From assembly GCF_002080045.1 (NCBI RefSeq), contig NZ_MUIN01000005.1:144362-208361 (forward strand): a DNA stretch of 64,000 bases. Direction: 5' to 3'. Made by a program: the position numbers and the translations under genes. The stretch is from Pseudomonas sp. Bc-h. Its GTDB lineage: Bacteria > Pseudomonadota > Gammaproteobacteria > Pseudomonadales > Pseudomonadaceae. Shown piece after piece: positions 8,500-18,702 of the stretch. The notes under the pieces are model-generated. The model had not been told where the DNA came from. It searched no databases and saw only the letters and a program-made list of their open reading frames with translations. Each line of letters starts with the position of its first letter. Within the stretch, counting starts at the first letter, position 1.

Positions 8500-8925
8500 A
8501 TGACCAGCACACCCCAAGGCAGCAAACTGTCCCGCATCCTGTTCGGTATCCTGGCCTACGTCAGCCTGACCATCGGGATCATCGCGATCTTCATTCCCGG
8601 GCTGCCCACCACCGAATTCATCCTGCTGGCGGCATGGGCTGCGACCAAAAGCTCGCCGCGCCTGAGCGCATGGCTGGAAAACCATCGGTTGTTCGGCCCG
8701 ATGCTCAGCAATTGGCGCAACGGCAAGCTGATTGCGCGCAGTGCCAAGATCAGCGCTACAGTCACCATGCTCATTTGCGCGGTGATGATGTTGGTGCTGC
8801 TCACGCACAACTGGTGGATCTATTTCGCGGTGGCCGGCATGCTGCTGGTCAACCTGTGGATCTGGTCGCGACCGGAGCCCGATGCGCAAACCAGCGAGTG
8901 CGGGGAGTCGTCCGGCCAGCGCTGA
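8500..8925 (+). CDS. DUF454 (YbaN-like) inner-membrane protein
   Basis: Small membrane protein of 141 residues. Hydrophobic segments lie at about 12-33 (ILFGILAYVSLTIGIIAIFI) and in a C-terminal hairpin (about 85-125, MLICAVMMLVLL and WWIYFAVAGMLLV). The loop between carries the family signature GLPTTEFILLAAWAATKSSP, and HRLFGPMLSNWR lies further on. The biochemical role of DUF454 is not known. Members are often found near heme-uptake genes in pseudomonads, and here the gene follows heme oxygenase by 96 bases, so a role in heme or iron homeostasis is possible. The polar C-terminal tail is weakly conserved. No strong ribosome binding site is visible. Confidence 0.8.
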   Translation: MTSTPQGSKLSRILFGILAYVSLTIGIIAIFIPGLPTTEFILLAAWAATKSSPRLSAWLENHRLFGPMLSNWRNGKLIARSAKISATVTMLICAVMMLVLLTHNWWIYFAVAGMLLVNLWIWSRPEPDAQTSECGESSGQR

Positions 8926-8985
8926 ACCCATGCCAGTGCGCAAGGTCTGCTCCTTACCGTCATTGATTTCTGAAGGAGCAGTCAC

Positions 8986-9336
8986 ATGTTCGAGCCAGGT
9001 CATTTGCACATCGCCCGCCCCGCCCTGCAGCCCGACGACGTGGGTTATGACATCCACATCCACTACCAAGCCGCCCAGACCGACTCGGGGCCCGGCATGC
9101 ACTTCACCATGGAAGGTGAAATCAACGGCAAGTCGTTCAACGAAGCCTTCGACCTGCCCAAGGACCTCGCCTACAACTTCGCCAGCGAAGCCTCACGCAT
9201 CGCCGAGAAACACGGCCTGCCCCGAGATACCGAAATGCGCGCCGCACATACCGACTACGACCTCATGTTCGAAGACATCCGCGAAAAGCTCGACATGAAG
9301 TCGGGCGATCCCGTGAAGCCGGAACATCTGGAGTAA
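8986..9336 (+). CDS. Conserved small protein, DUF5064-type
   Basis: A 116-residue soluble protein without a signal peptide or membrane segment. It matches from memory a Pseudomonas-restricted family (DUF5064), with an MFEPGHLH start, YDIHIHY, an EGEINGK...EAFDLPKDLAYNFA stretch and the ending KSGDPVKPEHLE. No enzymatic motif is visible and the function is unknown. The start is supported by a strong AAGGAG 11 bases upstream of the ATG. It stands alone between the DUF454 gene and the gcsR upstream region. Confidence 0.75.
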   Translation: MFEPGHLHIARPALQPDDVGYDIHIHYQAAQTDSGPGMHFTMEGEINGKSFNEAFDLPKDLAYNFASEASRIAEKHGLPRDTEMRAAHTDYDLMFEDIREKLDMKSGDPVKPEHLE

Positions 9337-9367
9337 CGCCTCCAACCGAATCGCCCATACGCTTTCC

Positions 9368-9455
9368 CGAGCAAGATCCTTCCCACAGGTTATTTTGTCG
9401 CCCTCAAACACTGTGGTCGACGCAGGACCAGTGGGAAGGCGCTTGCTCGCGACGA
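9368..9455. repeat. REP-like pair, family B (degenerate)
   Basis: CGAGCAAGATCCTTCCCAC at the left and GTGGGAAGGCGCTTGCTCGC at the right are inverted arms separated by about 50 bases. The arms share the GCTTGCTCGCGA core with the better-preserved copy at 26790-26879. Fills most of the gap before gcsR. Confidence 0.7.
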
Positions 9456-9562
9456 GTCCAGAACTGGCAGGGCGTCAGTTGCCGCTTGCGCCTATTCGGC
9501 CCCAATTTGTGCGGTTACTGGCATAATCGCCCCCGTCTTTCGACCGAACCTCTCATCACCTC

Positions 9563-11071
9563 ATGCGCATCCACGTCACGTTCATCGACCGCGTCGGCAT
9601 CACCCAGGAAGTTCTGGCGATTCTGGGCGGACGGAATCTGAACCTCGATGCCGTGGAAATGGTGCCGCCCAACGTCTACATCGATGCACCGACCCTGAGC
9701 CACGATGTGCTTGAAGAGCTCAAGGACCGGCTATTCCGGGTGCGCGGCGTGGAAGCCATCACGGTCGTGGACATCCTTCCCGGCCAGCGCCGCCATCTGC
9801 AGCTCGACGCCTTGCTCGCGGCAATGACCGACCCGGTGCTGGCACTCGACAGCGCCGGCCACGTCCTATTGGCAAACCCGGCGTTGGTGGCTTTGTATGG
9901 TCGCGAACCCGCAGGCGAATCGGTTGGCGACTTGTTTTCCGATCCTGGCCTGCAATCGGCGCTGCTGGAAAACGGCTTTCGCCTGCCCTTGCGCGAGGTC
10001 ACGCTCAATGGCGAGGCGCTGCTGCTGGACGCGACACCCATTACCGACGCAGGCGCGCTGCTGACGCTGTATTTGCCGAGTCGAATTGGCGAACGGCTGT
10101 CGGCGTTGCACCACGACCACGCCGAAGGTTTCGACGCGCTGCTGGGTGACTCCGCCGCAATACGCACGTTGAAAGCCCGCGCCCAGCGAGTGGCTGCCCT
10201 TGATGCGCCGCTGCTGATTCAAGGCGAAACCGGCACCGGCAAAGAGCTGGTGGCCCGCGCCTGCCATGCTGTGAGCGCCCGGCACAGTGCACCGTTTCTT
10301 GCGCTCAACTGCGCGGCATTGCCGGAAAACCTCGCTGAGAGCGAACTGTTCGGTTACGCCCCCGGTGCGTTTACCGGCGCGCAGCGCGGCGGCAAGCCCG
10401 GCCTGATGGAGCTGGCAAACCAGGGCACGGTGTTCCTCGACGAGATCGGCGAAATGTCGCCTTACCTTCAAGCCAAGCTACTGCGTTTTCTGAACGATGG
10501 CAGCTTCCGGCGCGTCGGTGGTGACAAGGAAGTGAAGGTTAACGTGCGCATCCTCAGCGCAACCCATCGCAATCTGGAAAAGATGGTCGCCGAAGGCACC
10601 TTCCGTGAAGACCTGTTCTACCGCTTGAATGTGCTCAATCTGGACGTGCCGCCCCTGCGAGAGCGCGGCCAGGACATTCTCCTGCTGGCGCGCTATTTCA
10701 TGGAACAGGCCTGCACGCAGATCCAGCGCCCGGTCTGTCGTCTCGCGCCGGGCACGTATCCGGCCCTGCTCGGCAACCGCTGGCCCGGCAACGTCCGGCA
10801 ACTGCAAAACGTGATCTTCCGCGCGGCGGCGATCTGTGAAAGCTCGCTGGTGGATATTGGCGACCTGGATATTGCAGGTACTTCGGTGGCGCGGGAAAGC
10901 GACGGCGAAATCGAAAGCCTGGAAGCGGCTGTCGAAGGTTTCGAAAGAACGCTGCTGGAAAAGCTCTACAGCCATTATCCTTCTACCCGGCAATTGGCAG
11001 CACGCCTGCAAACCTCTCACACCGCCATCGCCCATCGCCTGCGCAAGTACGGGATTTCAGGGAAAGCCTGA
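9563..11071 (+). CDS. gcsR: TyrR-like sigma-54 enhancer-binding regulator of glycine cleavage
   Basis: Transcription activator of 502 residues expected to sense glycine and switch on the adjacent gcv operon with sigma-54 RNA polymerase. Domains in order: ACT (about 1-75, RIHVTFIDRVGITQEVLAIL), PAS-like (about 80-180), AAA+ (about 200-420) with Walker A GETGTGKE, the sigma-54 contact motif GAFTGA and Walker B VFLDEIGE, and a C-terminal helix-turn-helix (TRQLAARLQTSHTAIAHRLR). This matches P. aeruginosa GcsR (PA2449) in architecture and position. PhhR/TyrR is the alternative, but gcvH-gcvP lie directly downstream with matching operator sites. No clear Shine-Dalgarno precedes the ATG. Confidence 0.9.
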   Translation: MRIHVTFIDRVGITQEVLAILGGRNLNLDAVEMVPPNVYIDAPTLSHDVLEELKDRLFRVRGVEAITVVDILPGQRRHLQLDALLAAMTDPVLALDSAGHVLLANPALVALYGREPAGESVGDLFSDPGLQSALLENGFRLPLREVTLNGEALLLDATPITDAGALLTLYLPSRIGERLSALHHDHAEGFDALLGDSAAIRTLKARAQRVAALDAPLLIQGETGTGKELVARACHAVSARHSAPFLALNCAALPENLAESELFGYAPGAFTGAQRGGKPGLMELANQGTVFLDEIGEMSPYLQAKLLRFLNDGSFRRVGGDKEVKVNVRILSATHRNLEKMVAEGTFREDLFYRLNVLNLDVPPLRERGQDILLLARYFMEQACTQIQRPVCRLAPGTYPALLGNRWPGNVRQLQNVIFRAAAICESSLVDIGDLDIAGTSVARESDGEIESLEAAVEGFERTLLEKLYSHYPSTRQLAARLQTSHTAIAHRLRKYGISGKA

Positions 11072-11094
11072 ACCCCCCCCCGCGCCCTGGACAC

Positions 11095-11112
11095 CGGAAC
11101 GATTTCGTAACG
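11095..11112. promoter_or_regulatory. Candidate GcsR box 1
   Basis: CGGAACG-ATTT-CGTAACG fits the inverted form of the P. aeruginosa GcsR motif as remembered (TGTAACG-N4-CGTTCCG) at 11 of the 14 arm positions. It lies 164-181 bases upstream of the -24/-12 promoter start, a normal enhancer distance. Confidence 0.65.
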
Positions 11113-11113
11113 C

Positions 11114-11131
11114 TGGAACGATATCATTCCA
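11114..11131. promoter_or_regulatory. Candidate GcsR box 2
   Basis: TGGAACG-ATAT-CATTCCA is a nearly perfect 18-base palindrome with the same 7-4-7 architecture, one base after box 1 and on nearly the same helical face. Tandem placement fits cooperative binding of an enhancer-binding protein. Confidence 0.65.
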
Positions 11132-11194
11132 AAGTCTGTACATCCCCAGCCTACAAGGCCTTGATCCCAGGACAGTTTTCAAAGCGCTTAATAG

Positions 11195-11212
11195 CGTATC
11201 GATTTCGCTACA
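11195..11212. promoter_or_regulatory. Candidate GcsR box 3
   Basis: CGTATCG-ATTT-CGCTACA has the same 7-4-7 layout and an identical ATTT spacer to box 1, but more mismatches to the arms. It is 63 bases downstream of box 2 and 63 bases before the sigma-54 promoter. Confidence 0.5.
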
Positions 11213-11275
11213 CCTGGCACTTTTAAAAATCGCTAAATCTCGCTGAAAGCCTTGAGTTAAAGGCCTCAGACAAGG

Positions 11276-11292
11276 TTGGCCGCAAACTTGCT
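11276..11292 (+). promoter_or_regulatory. Sigma-54 (-24/-12) promoter of the gcv operon
   Basis: TTGGCCGCAAACTTGCT contains the GG-N10-GC spacing diagnostic of RpoN promoters (GG at 11278-11279, GC at 11290-11291) with a good TTGC -12 element. It lies about 60 bases before the gcvH ATG and downstream of three candidate GcsR boxes. Confidence 0.75.
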
Positions 11293-11352
11293 AACACTCC
11301 TTTCATCATGCTCGCGCCAACGACGAGCGATTTTCCATTCAGGGGAGTTTTC

Positions 11353-11736
11353 ATGAGCGAATTGCGTTTTACCGAAGATCACGAGTGGCTGCGCGCCGAA
11401 GCGGATGGCAGCGTCACGGTCGGCATCACGGCTTTCGCGCAGGACGCACTGGGTGACGTGGTTTTCGTGCAACTCCCCGAGCTTCAGGCCTACGACAAAG
11501 GCGCCGAAGCCGCCACCGTTGAATCGGTAAAAGCTGCCAGCGGCGTGTACATGCCGCTTAATGGCGAAGTCGTCGAAACCAACCCTGCACTGGATGCCAA
11601 CCCGGAGCTGGTCAACGAAGACCCGATGGGCCAAGGCTGGTTCTTCCGTTTCATCCCTTCCGACGCCACCGCTGTCGGCCAATTGCTGGATCAGGACGCC
11701 TATGACCGCCTGATCAAAGCCAACGCCGAAGCCTGA
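11353..11736 (+). CDS. gcvH: Glycine cleavage system H protein
   Basis: Lipoyl carrier that shuttles the aminomethyl group between GcvP, GcvT and the lipoamide dehydrogenase. The product has 127 residues, the standard family length. The lipoylation segment is [12 protein letters not shown] with Lys60 as the lipoyl-lysine, and the fold landmark [10 protein letters not shown] is present. The frame extends 15 codons upstream, but the ATG at 11353 follows AGGGGAG and gives the classic N-terminus. It is first in the gcvH-gcvP-sdaA-gcvT series, 10 bases before gcvP. Expression is probably driven by the upstream sigma-54 promoter under GcsR. Confidence 0.97.
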   Translation: MSELRFTEDHEWLRAEADGSVTVGITAFAQDALGDVVFVQLPELQAYDKGAEAATVESVKAASGVYMPLNGEVVETNPALDANPELVNEDPMGQGWFFRFIPSDATAVGQLLDQDAYDRLIKANAEA

Positions 11737-11746
11737 GGAACGCGCC

Positions 11747-14611
11747 ATGACTGATCGCATCGAACTGAGCACCGCCAACGAGTTCATCGCCCGTCACATC
11801 GGCCCACGCGCCGACGACGAGAAAGCCATGCTCGCCACTCTGGGTTTTGACTCGCTGGAAGCCTTGAGTGCCAGCGTCATTCCTGAATCCATCAAAGGCA
11901 CCAGCGTTCTCGGTCTGTCTGCAGGCCAAAGCGAAGCGGACGCCCTGGCTGACATCAAAGCCATCGCGGGCAAGAACCAACTGTTCAAGACCTTCATCGG
12001 CCAGGGTTACTACAACACCCACACGCCGGCGCCGATCCTGCGCAACCTGCTGGAAAACCCGGCCTGGTACACCGCTTACACTCCGTACCAGCCAGAGATT
12101 TCCCAAGGCCGTCTGGAGTCGCTGCTGAACTTCCAGACCCTTATCAGCGACCTGACCGGCCTGCCGATCGCCAACGCCTCGCTGCTGGACGAAGCTACCG
12201 CTGCCGCCGAAGCCATGACCTTCTGCAAACGCCTGAGCAAGAACAAGAGCAGCCACAAATTTTTCGCCTCGGCTCACTGCCACCCACAGACCCTCGACGT
12301 GCTGCGCACCCGTGCAGAGCCGCTGGGTATCGACGTGGTCGTGGCTGATGAAAGCCAACTGACCGATGTCAGCGAGTTCTTCGGCGCCCTGCTGCAATAC
12401 CCTGCAAGCAATGGCGACCTGTTCGACTATCGCGAACTGGTCGAGCGCTTCCACGCCGCCAATGCGCTGGTTGCCGTTGCAGCCGACCTTTTGGCCTTGA
12501 CGCTGCTGACCCCGCCAGGCGAGTTCGGTGCTGACGTTGCCATCGGCAGCGCGCAACGCTTCGGTGTGCCGCTGGGCTTCGGTGGCCCGCATGCCGCCTA
12601 CTTCTCTACCAAAGATGCCTACAAGCGCGACATGCCCGGCCGTCTGGTGGGCGTATCCATCGACCGTTTCGGCAAGACCGCACTGCGCCTGGCGATGCAG
12701 ACCCGCGAACAACACATCCGTCGCGAGAAGGCCACCAGCAACATTTGCACCGCGCAAGTGCTGCTCGCCAACATCGCCAGCATGTACGCCGTTTACCACG
12801 GTCCTCGCGGCCTGACCCGCATCGCCGACCGCGTGCATCACCTGACCGCGATCCTCGCCAAGGGCTTGGATAAGCTGGGGCTGAATGTCGAACAAGCGTT
12901 CTTCTTCGACAGCATCACCCTCAAGACCGGTGCGAAGACTGCCGAACTGCACGCAACGGCGCGCGCTCGGCAGATCAACCTGCGCGAAGTGGACGCCGAG
13001 CGTCTGGGCCTGTCGCTGGACGAAACCACCCAGCAAGTCGACGTTGAAACGCTGTGGCAACTGTTCGCGACCAATGGCCAGACCGTACCTGATTTCGCTG
13101 CCTTGGCCGCCACTGTCGACGCGCGTTTGCCAGCCGAGCTGAAGCGCCAGTCGCCAATCCTCAGCCACCCGGTGTTCAACCGCTACCACTCCGAAACCGA
13201 GCTGATGCGCTACCTGCGCCGCTTGGCCGACAAGGACCTGGCGCTGGACCGCACCATGATCCCGCTGGGCTCGTGCACCATGAAGCTCAACGCCGCCAGC
13301 GAAATGATCCCGGTGACCTGGGCCGAGTTCGGCAACCTGCACCCGTTCGCCCCTGCCGAGCAAAGCGCTGGCTACCAGCAACTGACCGACGAACTGGAAG
13401 CGATGCTGTGTGCTGCAACCGGTTACGACTCGATCTCCCTGCAACCGAACGCCGGTTCGCAAGGCGAATACGCAGGCCTGCTGGCGATTCGCGCCTATCA
13501 CCAGAGCCGTGGCGATGACCGTCGCGACATCTGCCTGATTCCGTCGTCCGCTCACGGCACCAACCCGGCCACCGCCAACATGGCGGGCATGCGCGTGGTG
13601 GTGACCGCCTGCGACGCACGCGGCAACGTCGACATCGAGGATCTGCGCGCCAAGGCCATCGAGCACCGCGAACACCTCGCCGCATTGATGATCACTTACC
13701 CGTCCACCCACGGCGTATTCGAGGAAGGCATCCGCGAAATCTGCGGCATCATCCACGACAACGGCGGTCAGGTTTACATCGACGGCGCCAACATGAACGC
13801 CATGGTCGGCCTCTGCGCACCGGGCAAGTTCGGCGGCGACGTTTCGCACCTGAACCTGCACAAGACCTTCTGCATTCCACACGGTGGTGGCGGCCCGGGC
13901 GTTGGCCCGATTGGCGTGAAATCGCATCTGACCCCATTCCTGCCGGGTCACGGCAAGATGGAGCGCAAGGAAGGTGCAGTCTGTGCGGCGCCATTCGGCA
14001 GCGCGAGCATTCTGCCCATCACATGGATGTACATCCGCATGATGGGCGGCGAAGGCCTGAAACGCGCATCGCAACTGGCAATCCTCAACGCCAACTACAT
14101 TTCCCGTCGCCTGGAAGAGCACTACCCAGTGCTGTACACCGGCAGCAGTGGTCTGGTGGCGCACGAATGCATCCTCGACCTGCGTCCGTTGAAAGAAACC
14201 AGCGGCATCAGCGTCGATGACGTGGCCAAGCGTCTGATCGACTTCGGCTTCCACGCCCCGACCATGTCGTTCCCGGTGGCTGGCACGCTGATGATCGAGC
14301 CGACCGAAAGCGAATCGAAGGAAGAGCTGGACCGCTTCTGCGACGCCATGATCAAGATCCGCGAAGAGATCCGCGCAGTGGAAAGCGGCGCGCTGCACAA
14401 GGATGACAACCCGCTGAAAAACGCCCCGCACACCGCGGCGGAGCTGGTCGGCGAATGGAGCCATCCATACAGCCGCGAACAAGCGGTGTACCCGGTGGCT
14501 TCCTTGATCGAAGGCAAATACTGGCCTCCGGTCGGTCGTGTCGACAACGTGTTCGGCGACCGCAATCTGGTCTGCGCTTGCCCATCCATCGAGAGCTATC
14601 AGGACGCGTAA
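11747..14611 (+). CDS. gcvP: Glycine dehydrogenase (decarboxylating), P protein
   Basis: PLP enzyme that decarboxylates glycine and loads the aminomethyl group on GcvH. The 954-residue chain is the fused homodimeric form. The N-terminal half carries [23 protein letters not shown]. The C-terminal half carries the PLP segment [18 protein letters not shown], in which Lys706 is the predicted Schiff-base lysine. Start ATG follows GAGGA, 10 bases after gcvH, so the two are translated from one message. The stop is followed by a REP element rather than the glyA2 gene found at this position in P. aeruginosa. Confidence 0.98.
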   Translation: MTDRIELSTANEFIARHIGPRADDEKAMLATLGFDSLEALSASVIPESIKGTSVLGLSAGQSEADALADIKAIAGKNQLFKTFIGQGYYNTHTPAPILRNLLENPAWYTAYTPYQPEISQGRLESLLNFQTLISDLTGLPIANASLLDEATAAAEAMTFCKRLSKNKSSHKFFASAHCHPQTLDVLRTRAEPLGIDVVVADESQLTDVSEFFGALLQYPASNGDLFDYRELVERFHAANALVAVAADLLALTLLTPPGEFGADVAIGSAQRFGVPLGFGGPHAAYFSTKDAYKRDMPGRLVGVSIDRFGKTALRLAMQTREQHIRREKATSNICTAQVLLANIASMYAVYHGPRGLTRIADRVHHLTAILAKGLDKLGLNVEQAFFFDSITLKTGAKTAELHATARARQINLREVDAERLGLSLDETTQQVDVETLWQLFATNGQTVPDFAALAATVDARLPAELKRQSPILSHPVFNRYHSETELMRYLRRLADKDLALDRTMIPLGSCTMKLNAASEMIPVTWAEFGNLHPFAPAEQSAGYQQLTDELEAMLCAATGYDSISLQPNAGSQGEYAGLLAIRAYHQSRGDDRRDICLIPSSAHGTNPATANMAGMRVVVTACDARGNVDIEDLRAKAIEHREHLAALMITYPSTHGVFEEGIREICGIIHDNGGQVYIDGANMNAMVGLCAPGKFGGDVSHLNLHKTFCIPHGGGGPGVGPIGVKSHLTPFLPGHGKMERKEGAVCAAPFGSASILPITWMYIRMMGGEGLKRASQLAILNANYISRRLEEHYPVLYTGSSGLVAHECILDLRPLKETSGISVDDVAKRLIDFGFHAPTMSFPVAGTLMIEPTESESKEELDRFCDAMIKIREEIRAVESGALHKDDNPLKNAPHTAAELVGEWSHPYSREQAVYPVASLIEGKYWPPVGRVDNVFGDRNLVCACPSIESYQDA

Positions 14612-14662
14612 CGGATAAGGGGCTACTGTGGCAACGGTGGCCCCTGTATCGCGCCGAACGTT

Positions 14663-14730
14663 CTGTAGCAGTCCGGCTTGCCGGCGGACGTTCTCAAGAT
14701 CGCCACCGCCGGCAAGCCAGACTGCTACAG
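14663..14730. repeat. REP/BIME pair, family A copy 2
   Basis: CTGTAGCAGTCCGGCTTGCC and its inverted partner ending in CTGCTACAG flank about 20 bases, the same arms as at 3184 and 47416. The stem occupies the gcvP-sdaA gap and could reduce read-through or stabilise upstream mRNA. Confidence 0.85.
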
Positions 14731-14786
14731 GTGAAGGGCAATGCGGCAAGCCCGCAAAAAACCATAACAACAACCGGAGCCCAATC

Positions 14787-16163
<1,377 letters not shown>

Positions 16164-16232
16164 TATCAGCCCAATTTCATCGTGTTCCACCGTTAACGGC
16201 AGGAACCCGGAAACGCCTTCAAGGAGTCATTG

Positions 16233-17354
16233 ATGTCCACAGAACTGTTGAAAACCCCGCTCAACGCCCTGCACCGTGAACTGGGCGCGAAGATGGTCGA
16301 ATTCGCCGGTTACGACATGCCGGTTCAGTACCCGGCGGGCGTGATGAAAGAGCATTTGCACACCCGCGAACAGGCTGGCCTGTTCGACGTCTCGCACATG
16401 GGCCAAATTCTGCTGAGCGGCCCTGACGCCGCCAAGGCACTCGAAACTCTGGTTCCGGTGGATATCATCGATCTGCCGGTGGGCATGCAGCGTTACGCAA
16501 TGTTCACCAACGAGACCGGTGGCATCCTCGACGACTTGATGGTCGCCAATCTGGGTAATGATCAACTGATGCTGGTGGTCAATGCCGCCTGCAAGAATGA
16601 AGACCTGGCGCACCTGCAGAAACACATCGGCGCTCAATGTCAGATCACCCCGCTATTCGAAGAACGTGCCCTGCTGGCCCTGCAAGGCCCTCAAGCGGTG
16701 ACCGCCCTCGCGCGTCTGGCGCCGGACGTGGCAAAAATGACCTTCATGCAATACACCTCGATCAAAATCGACGGTATCGACTGCTACGTCAGCCGCTCGG
16801 GTTACACCGGTGAAGATGGCTACGAGATTTCCGTACCGGCCGATCAAGCCGAATCCCTCGCACGTCGTCTGCTCGCCGAGCCGGAAGTCGCGCCCATTGG
16901 TCTGGGTGCGCGTGATTCGCTGCGTCTCGAAGCTGGCCTGTGCCTCTACGGCCATGACATGAACACCGAGACAACGCCGATCCAGGCCAGCCTGCTGTGG
17001 GCGATTTCCAAGGTCCGTCGCGCAGACGGCGCTCGAGCGGGCGGCTTCCCGGGCGCCGATAAGGTTTTCGCTCAGCACCAAAGCGGTGCAGCCCGCAAGC
17101 GCGTAGGCTTGCTGCCACAGGAACGCACCCCGGTACGTGAGGGCGCGGAAATCGTCAACGCCGATGACAAGGTGATCGGCAACGTCTGCAGCGGCGGCTT
17201 CGGTCCAACGCTGGGTGCCCCGCTGGCCATGGGCTACCTGGACGCGGCTTTCACTGCACTCCAAACGCCTGTCTGGGCCATCGTTCGTGGCAAGAAAGTC
17301 CCGATGCTTGTAAGCAAAATGCCTTTCGTTGCGCCACGTTACTTCCGCGGCTAA
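16233..17354 (+). CDS. gcvT: Aminomethyltransferase (glycine cleavage T protein)
   Basis: Transfers the methylene group from the aminomethyl-H protein to tetrahydrofolate and releases ammonia. The 373-residue product shows the folate-binding pattern HREL...MVEFAGYDMPVQYPAG near the N-terminus, DVSHMGQI, and the central LGARDSLRLEAGLCLYG signature. The length is normal. The ATG at 16233 has AAGGAG six bases upstream; a TTG one codon earlier is too close to it. It is last in the gcv/sdaA series and is followed by a two-tier hairpin that probably terminates the operon. Confidence 0.97.
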   Translation: MSTELLKTPLNALHRELGAKMVEFAGYDMPVQYPAGVMKEHLHTREQAGLFDVSHMGQILLSGPDAAKALETLVPVDIIDLPVGMQRYAMFTNETGGILDDLMVANLGNDQLMLVVNAACKNEDLAHLQKHIGAQCQITPLFEERALLALQGPQAVTALARLAPDVAKMTFMQYTSIKIDGIDCYVSRSGYTGEDGYEISVPADQAESLARRLLAEPEVAPIGLGARDSLRLEAGLCLYGHDMNTETTPIQASLLWAISKVRRADGARAGGFPGADKVFAQHQSGAARKRVGLLPQERTPVREGAEIVNADDKVIGNVCSGGFGPTLGAPLAMGYLDAAFTALQTPVWAIVRGKKVPMLVSKMPFVAPRYFRG

Positions 17355-17372
17355 AGCTGACGTCAAAAAACC

Positions 17373-17416
17373 GCGGCACCGCAACAGTGCAGGGCACTGT
17401 TCGAGTGCCGCAGTTT
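17373..17416 (+). terminator. Two-tier hairpin after gcvT
   Basis: Outer stem GCGGCAC/GTGCCGC (7 bp) encloses a perfect inner stem AACAGTGC/GCACTGTT (8 bp, 3-base loop), followed by a short T-rich run. Likely end of the gcvH-gcvP-sdaA-gcvT transcript. Confidence 0.6.
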
Positions 17417-17746
17417 GATACCTTTCGAAACAGCAATGAAACTGTCAGATAACTGCACTTGTTTCGGTTCTTTACACTAAAAACTATCGATTCGGCCGAC
17501 GTGGTTAAAGTTTTCAAAAAGTCGGCGAAACCCTCTGAAACCGGGCTTATCCGGGGCTTGTTTTTTCTGCGAGAGTTAGCGTAGAGTTTCTCGACTGTGT
17601 TTGCATAGGTCGCTGGGATCGTGACCTGGGCAGTAGCGCCAAAAGCAATGCTACATCCCGCTCTACGTTTCTTCTTCCTGCAACCAGCCCAGTACTCTTT
17701 CGTGTGAAAGAGACTGTCATTAATTTATGCTCCAAGGAATAAGAAA
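17417..17746 (+). promoter_or_regulatory. Cold-shock gene promoter and long 5' leader
   Basis: This gene-free stretch precedes the cold-shock gene. TTGTTT (17558-17563) and TAGAGT (17582-17587), 18 bases apart, are a plausible sigma-70 promoter giving a leader of about 150 bases. Long structured leaders are typical of CspA-type genes, where they act as RNA thermosensors. The start codon is preceded by CCAAGGAATAAGAAA, a good ribosome site. Promoter placement is inference. Confidence 0.4.
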
Positions 17747-17959
17747 ATGTCTCAACGTCAGAGCGGTACCGTTAAGTGGTTTAACGACGAGAAAGGTTTT
17801 GGTTTTATCACTCCAGAGAGCGGTCCGGATCTGTTCGTCCACTTCCGCGCTATTCAGGGCAACGGCTTCAAGAGCCTGAAAGAAGGCCAGAAAGTGACCT
17901 TCATCGCTGTGCAAGGCCAGAAAGGCATGCAAGCTGACGAAGTCATCGCTGAAGCCTGA
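17747..17959 (+). CDS. Cold-shock protein (CspA/CapA family)
   Basis: Single cold-shock domain of 70 residues that binds single-stranded RNA or DNA and melts mRNA structure at low temperature. RNP1 is KGFGFI (residues 16-21) and RNP2 is LFVHF (29-33), within the canonical [17 protein letters not shown] block. Length and sequence match the small Pseudomonas Csp/Cap proteins; which paralog this is cannot be told without comparison. It is monocistronic, with a long leader upstream and a strong terminator immediately downstream. Confidence 0.97.
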
Positions 17960-17973
17960 TCGCTGAAAGCACA

Positions 17974-18006
17974 AAAGCCCTTGATGGCAACATCAGGGGC
18001 TTTTTT
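17974..18006 (+). terminator. Rho-independent terminator of the cold-shock gene
   Basis: AAAAGCCCTTGATG-GCAA-CATCAGGGGCTTTTTT: a long GC-rich stem with one mismatch, a tetraloop and six T residues, starting 15 bases after the stop codon. Confidence 0.9.
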
Positions 18007-18056
18007 ATGCCTGCGATTCCGTAAACTGCCTCTCTCTGAGCGAGCGAGCGTCCTGT

Positions 18057-18545
18057 ATGTCCAAACACGTTCTGCGTCCACAAGGTGACTTCGCCCCCGC
18101 GGGCCTGGGCCGACGCCTGGCCGCGATTTTCTACGACGCGCTGTTGTGCGTCGCACTGCTGATGGTCACCACGTTCATCTACAAGCTGATCTGGATGGCG
18201 TTCGTTGGCCAAGCGAAGCTGCGGCAGCTCTCCGAAACCGGCTCGCTGGATGGCGACCCACTGCTCTCCACCCTCCTGTTATTCGCGTTATTCGCCTTCT
18301 TCGCCAAGTTCTGGACCCACGCCGGTCAGACCCTGGGCATGCAGGTCTGGGGTATCCGCGTGCAGAACGCCGATGGCACCGGCATCAGCCTGTGGCAGGC
18401 GCTGCTGCGGTTCGTGGTTGCTATCGCATCATGGCTGTGTGTGGGGCTCGGTTTCTTCTGGAGCCTGTTCGACAAACAGAAGCGCAGCTGGCACGACATG
18501 TATTCCGAGACTCAACTGGTGCGGATTCCGAAGCAGAAGAAGTGA
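18057..18545 (+). CDS. RDD-family inner-membrane protein
   Basis: Integral membrane protein of 162 residues with three or four hydrophobic segments: about 22-48 (FYDALLCVALLMVTTFIYKLI), 70-88 (TLLLFALFAFFAKF) and 115-135 (FVVAIASWLCVGLGFFW). RDD hallmarks are visible: the N-terminal GLGRRLAAIFYDALL (Arg...Asp pattern) and the later TLGMQVWGIRV. The function of this family is poorly known; ion transport has been proposed for some members. It converges on lptG, and the two share a bidirectional terminator. The start ATG has only a weak upstream purine stretch. Confidence 0.85.
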   Translation: MSKHVLRPQGDFAPAGLGRRLAAIFYDALLCVALLMVTTFIYKLIWMAFVGQAKLRQLSETGSLDGDPLLSTLLLFALFAFFAKFWTHAGQTLGMQVWGIRVQNADGTGISLWQALLRFVVAIASWLCVGLGFFWSLFDKQKRSWHDMYSETQLVRIPKQKK

Positions 18546-18566
18546 ACCTGCCGGAATATAAGGCGC

Positions 18567-18636
18567 CTGTAGCAGTCCGGCTTGCCGGCGGTTGCACCTT
18601 CGAAATCGCTGCCGCAAGCAAGCCGGACCGCTACTG
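18567..18636. repeat. REP/BIME pair, family A copy 3
   Basis: CTGTAGCAGTCCGGCTTGCC, then the inverted partner AAGCCGGACCGCTAC, in the convergent gap between the RDD gene and lptG. The right arm is slightly degenerate compared with the copies at 14663 and 47416. Confidence 0.8.
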
Positions 18637-18657
18637 GGACTAGTGGCCGAAAGGCAC

Positions 18658-18686
18658 AAAAAAGCCGACCCTGAGGTCGGCTTTTG
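18658..18686. terminator. Bidirectional terminator between RDD gene and lptG
   Basis: Six A residues, then GCCGACC-CTGA-GGTCGGC, then TTTTGGTTT. The A and T runs on both sides allow termination of the plus-strand RDD gene and the minus-strand lptFG operon. Confidence 0.9.
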
Positions 18687-18702
18687 GTTTGCTGCGCGGT
18701 GA

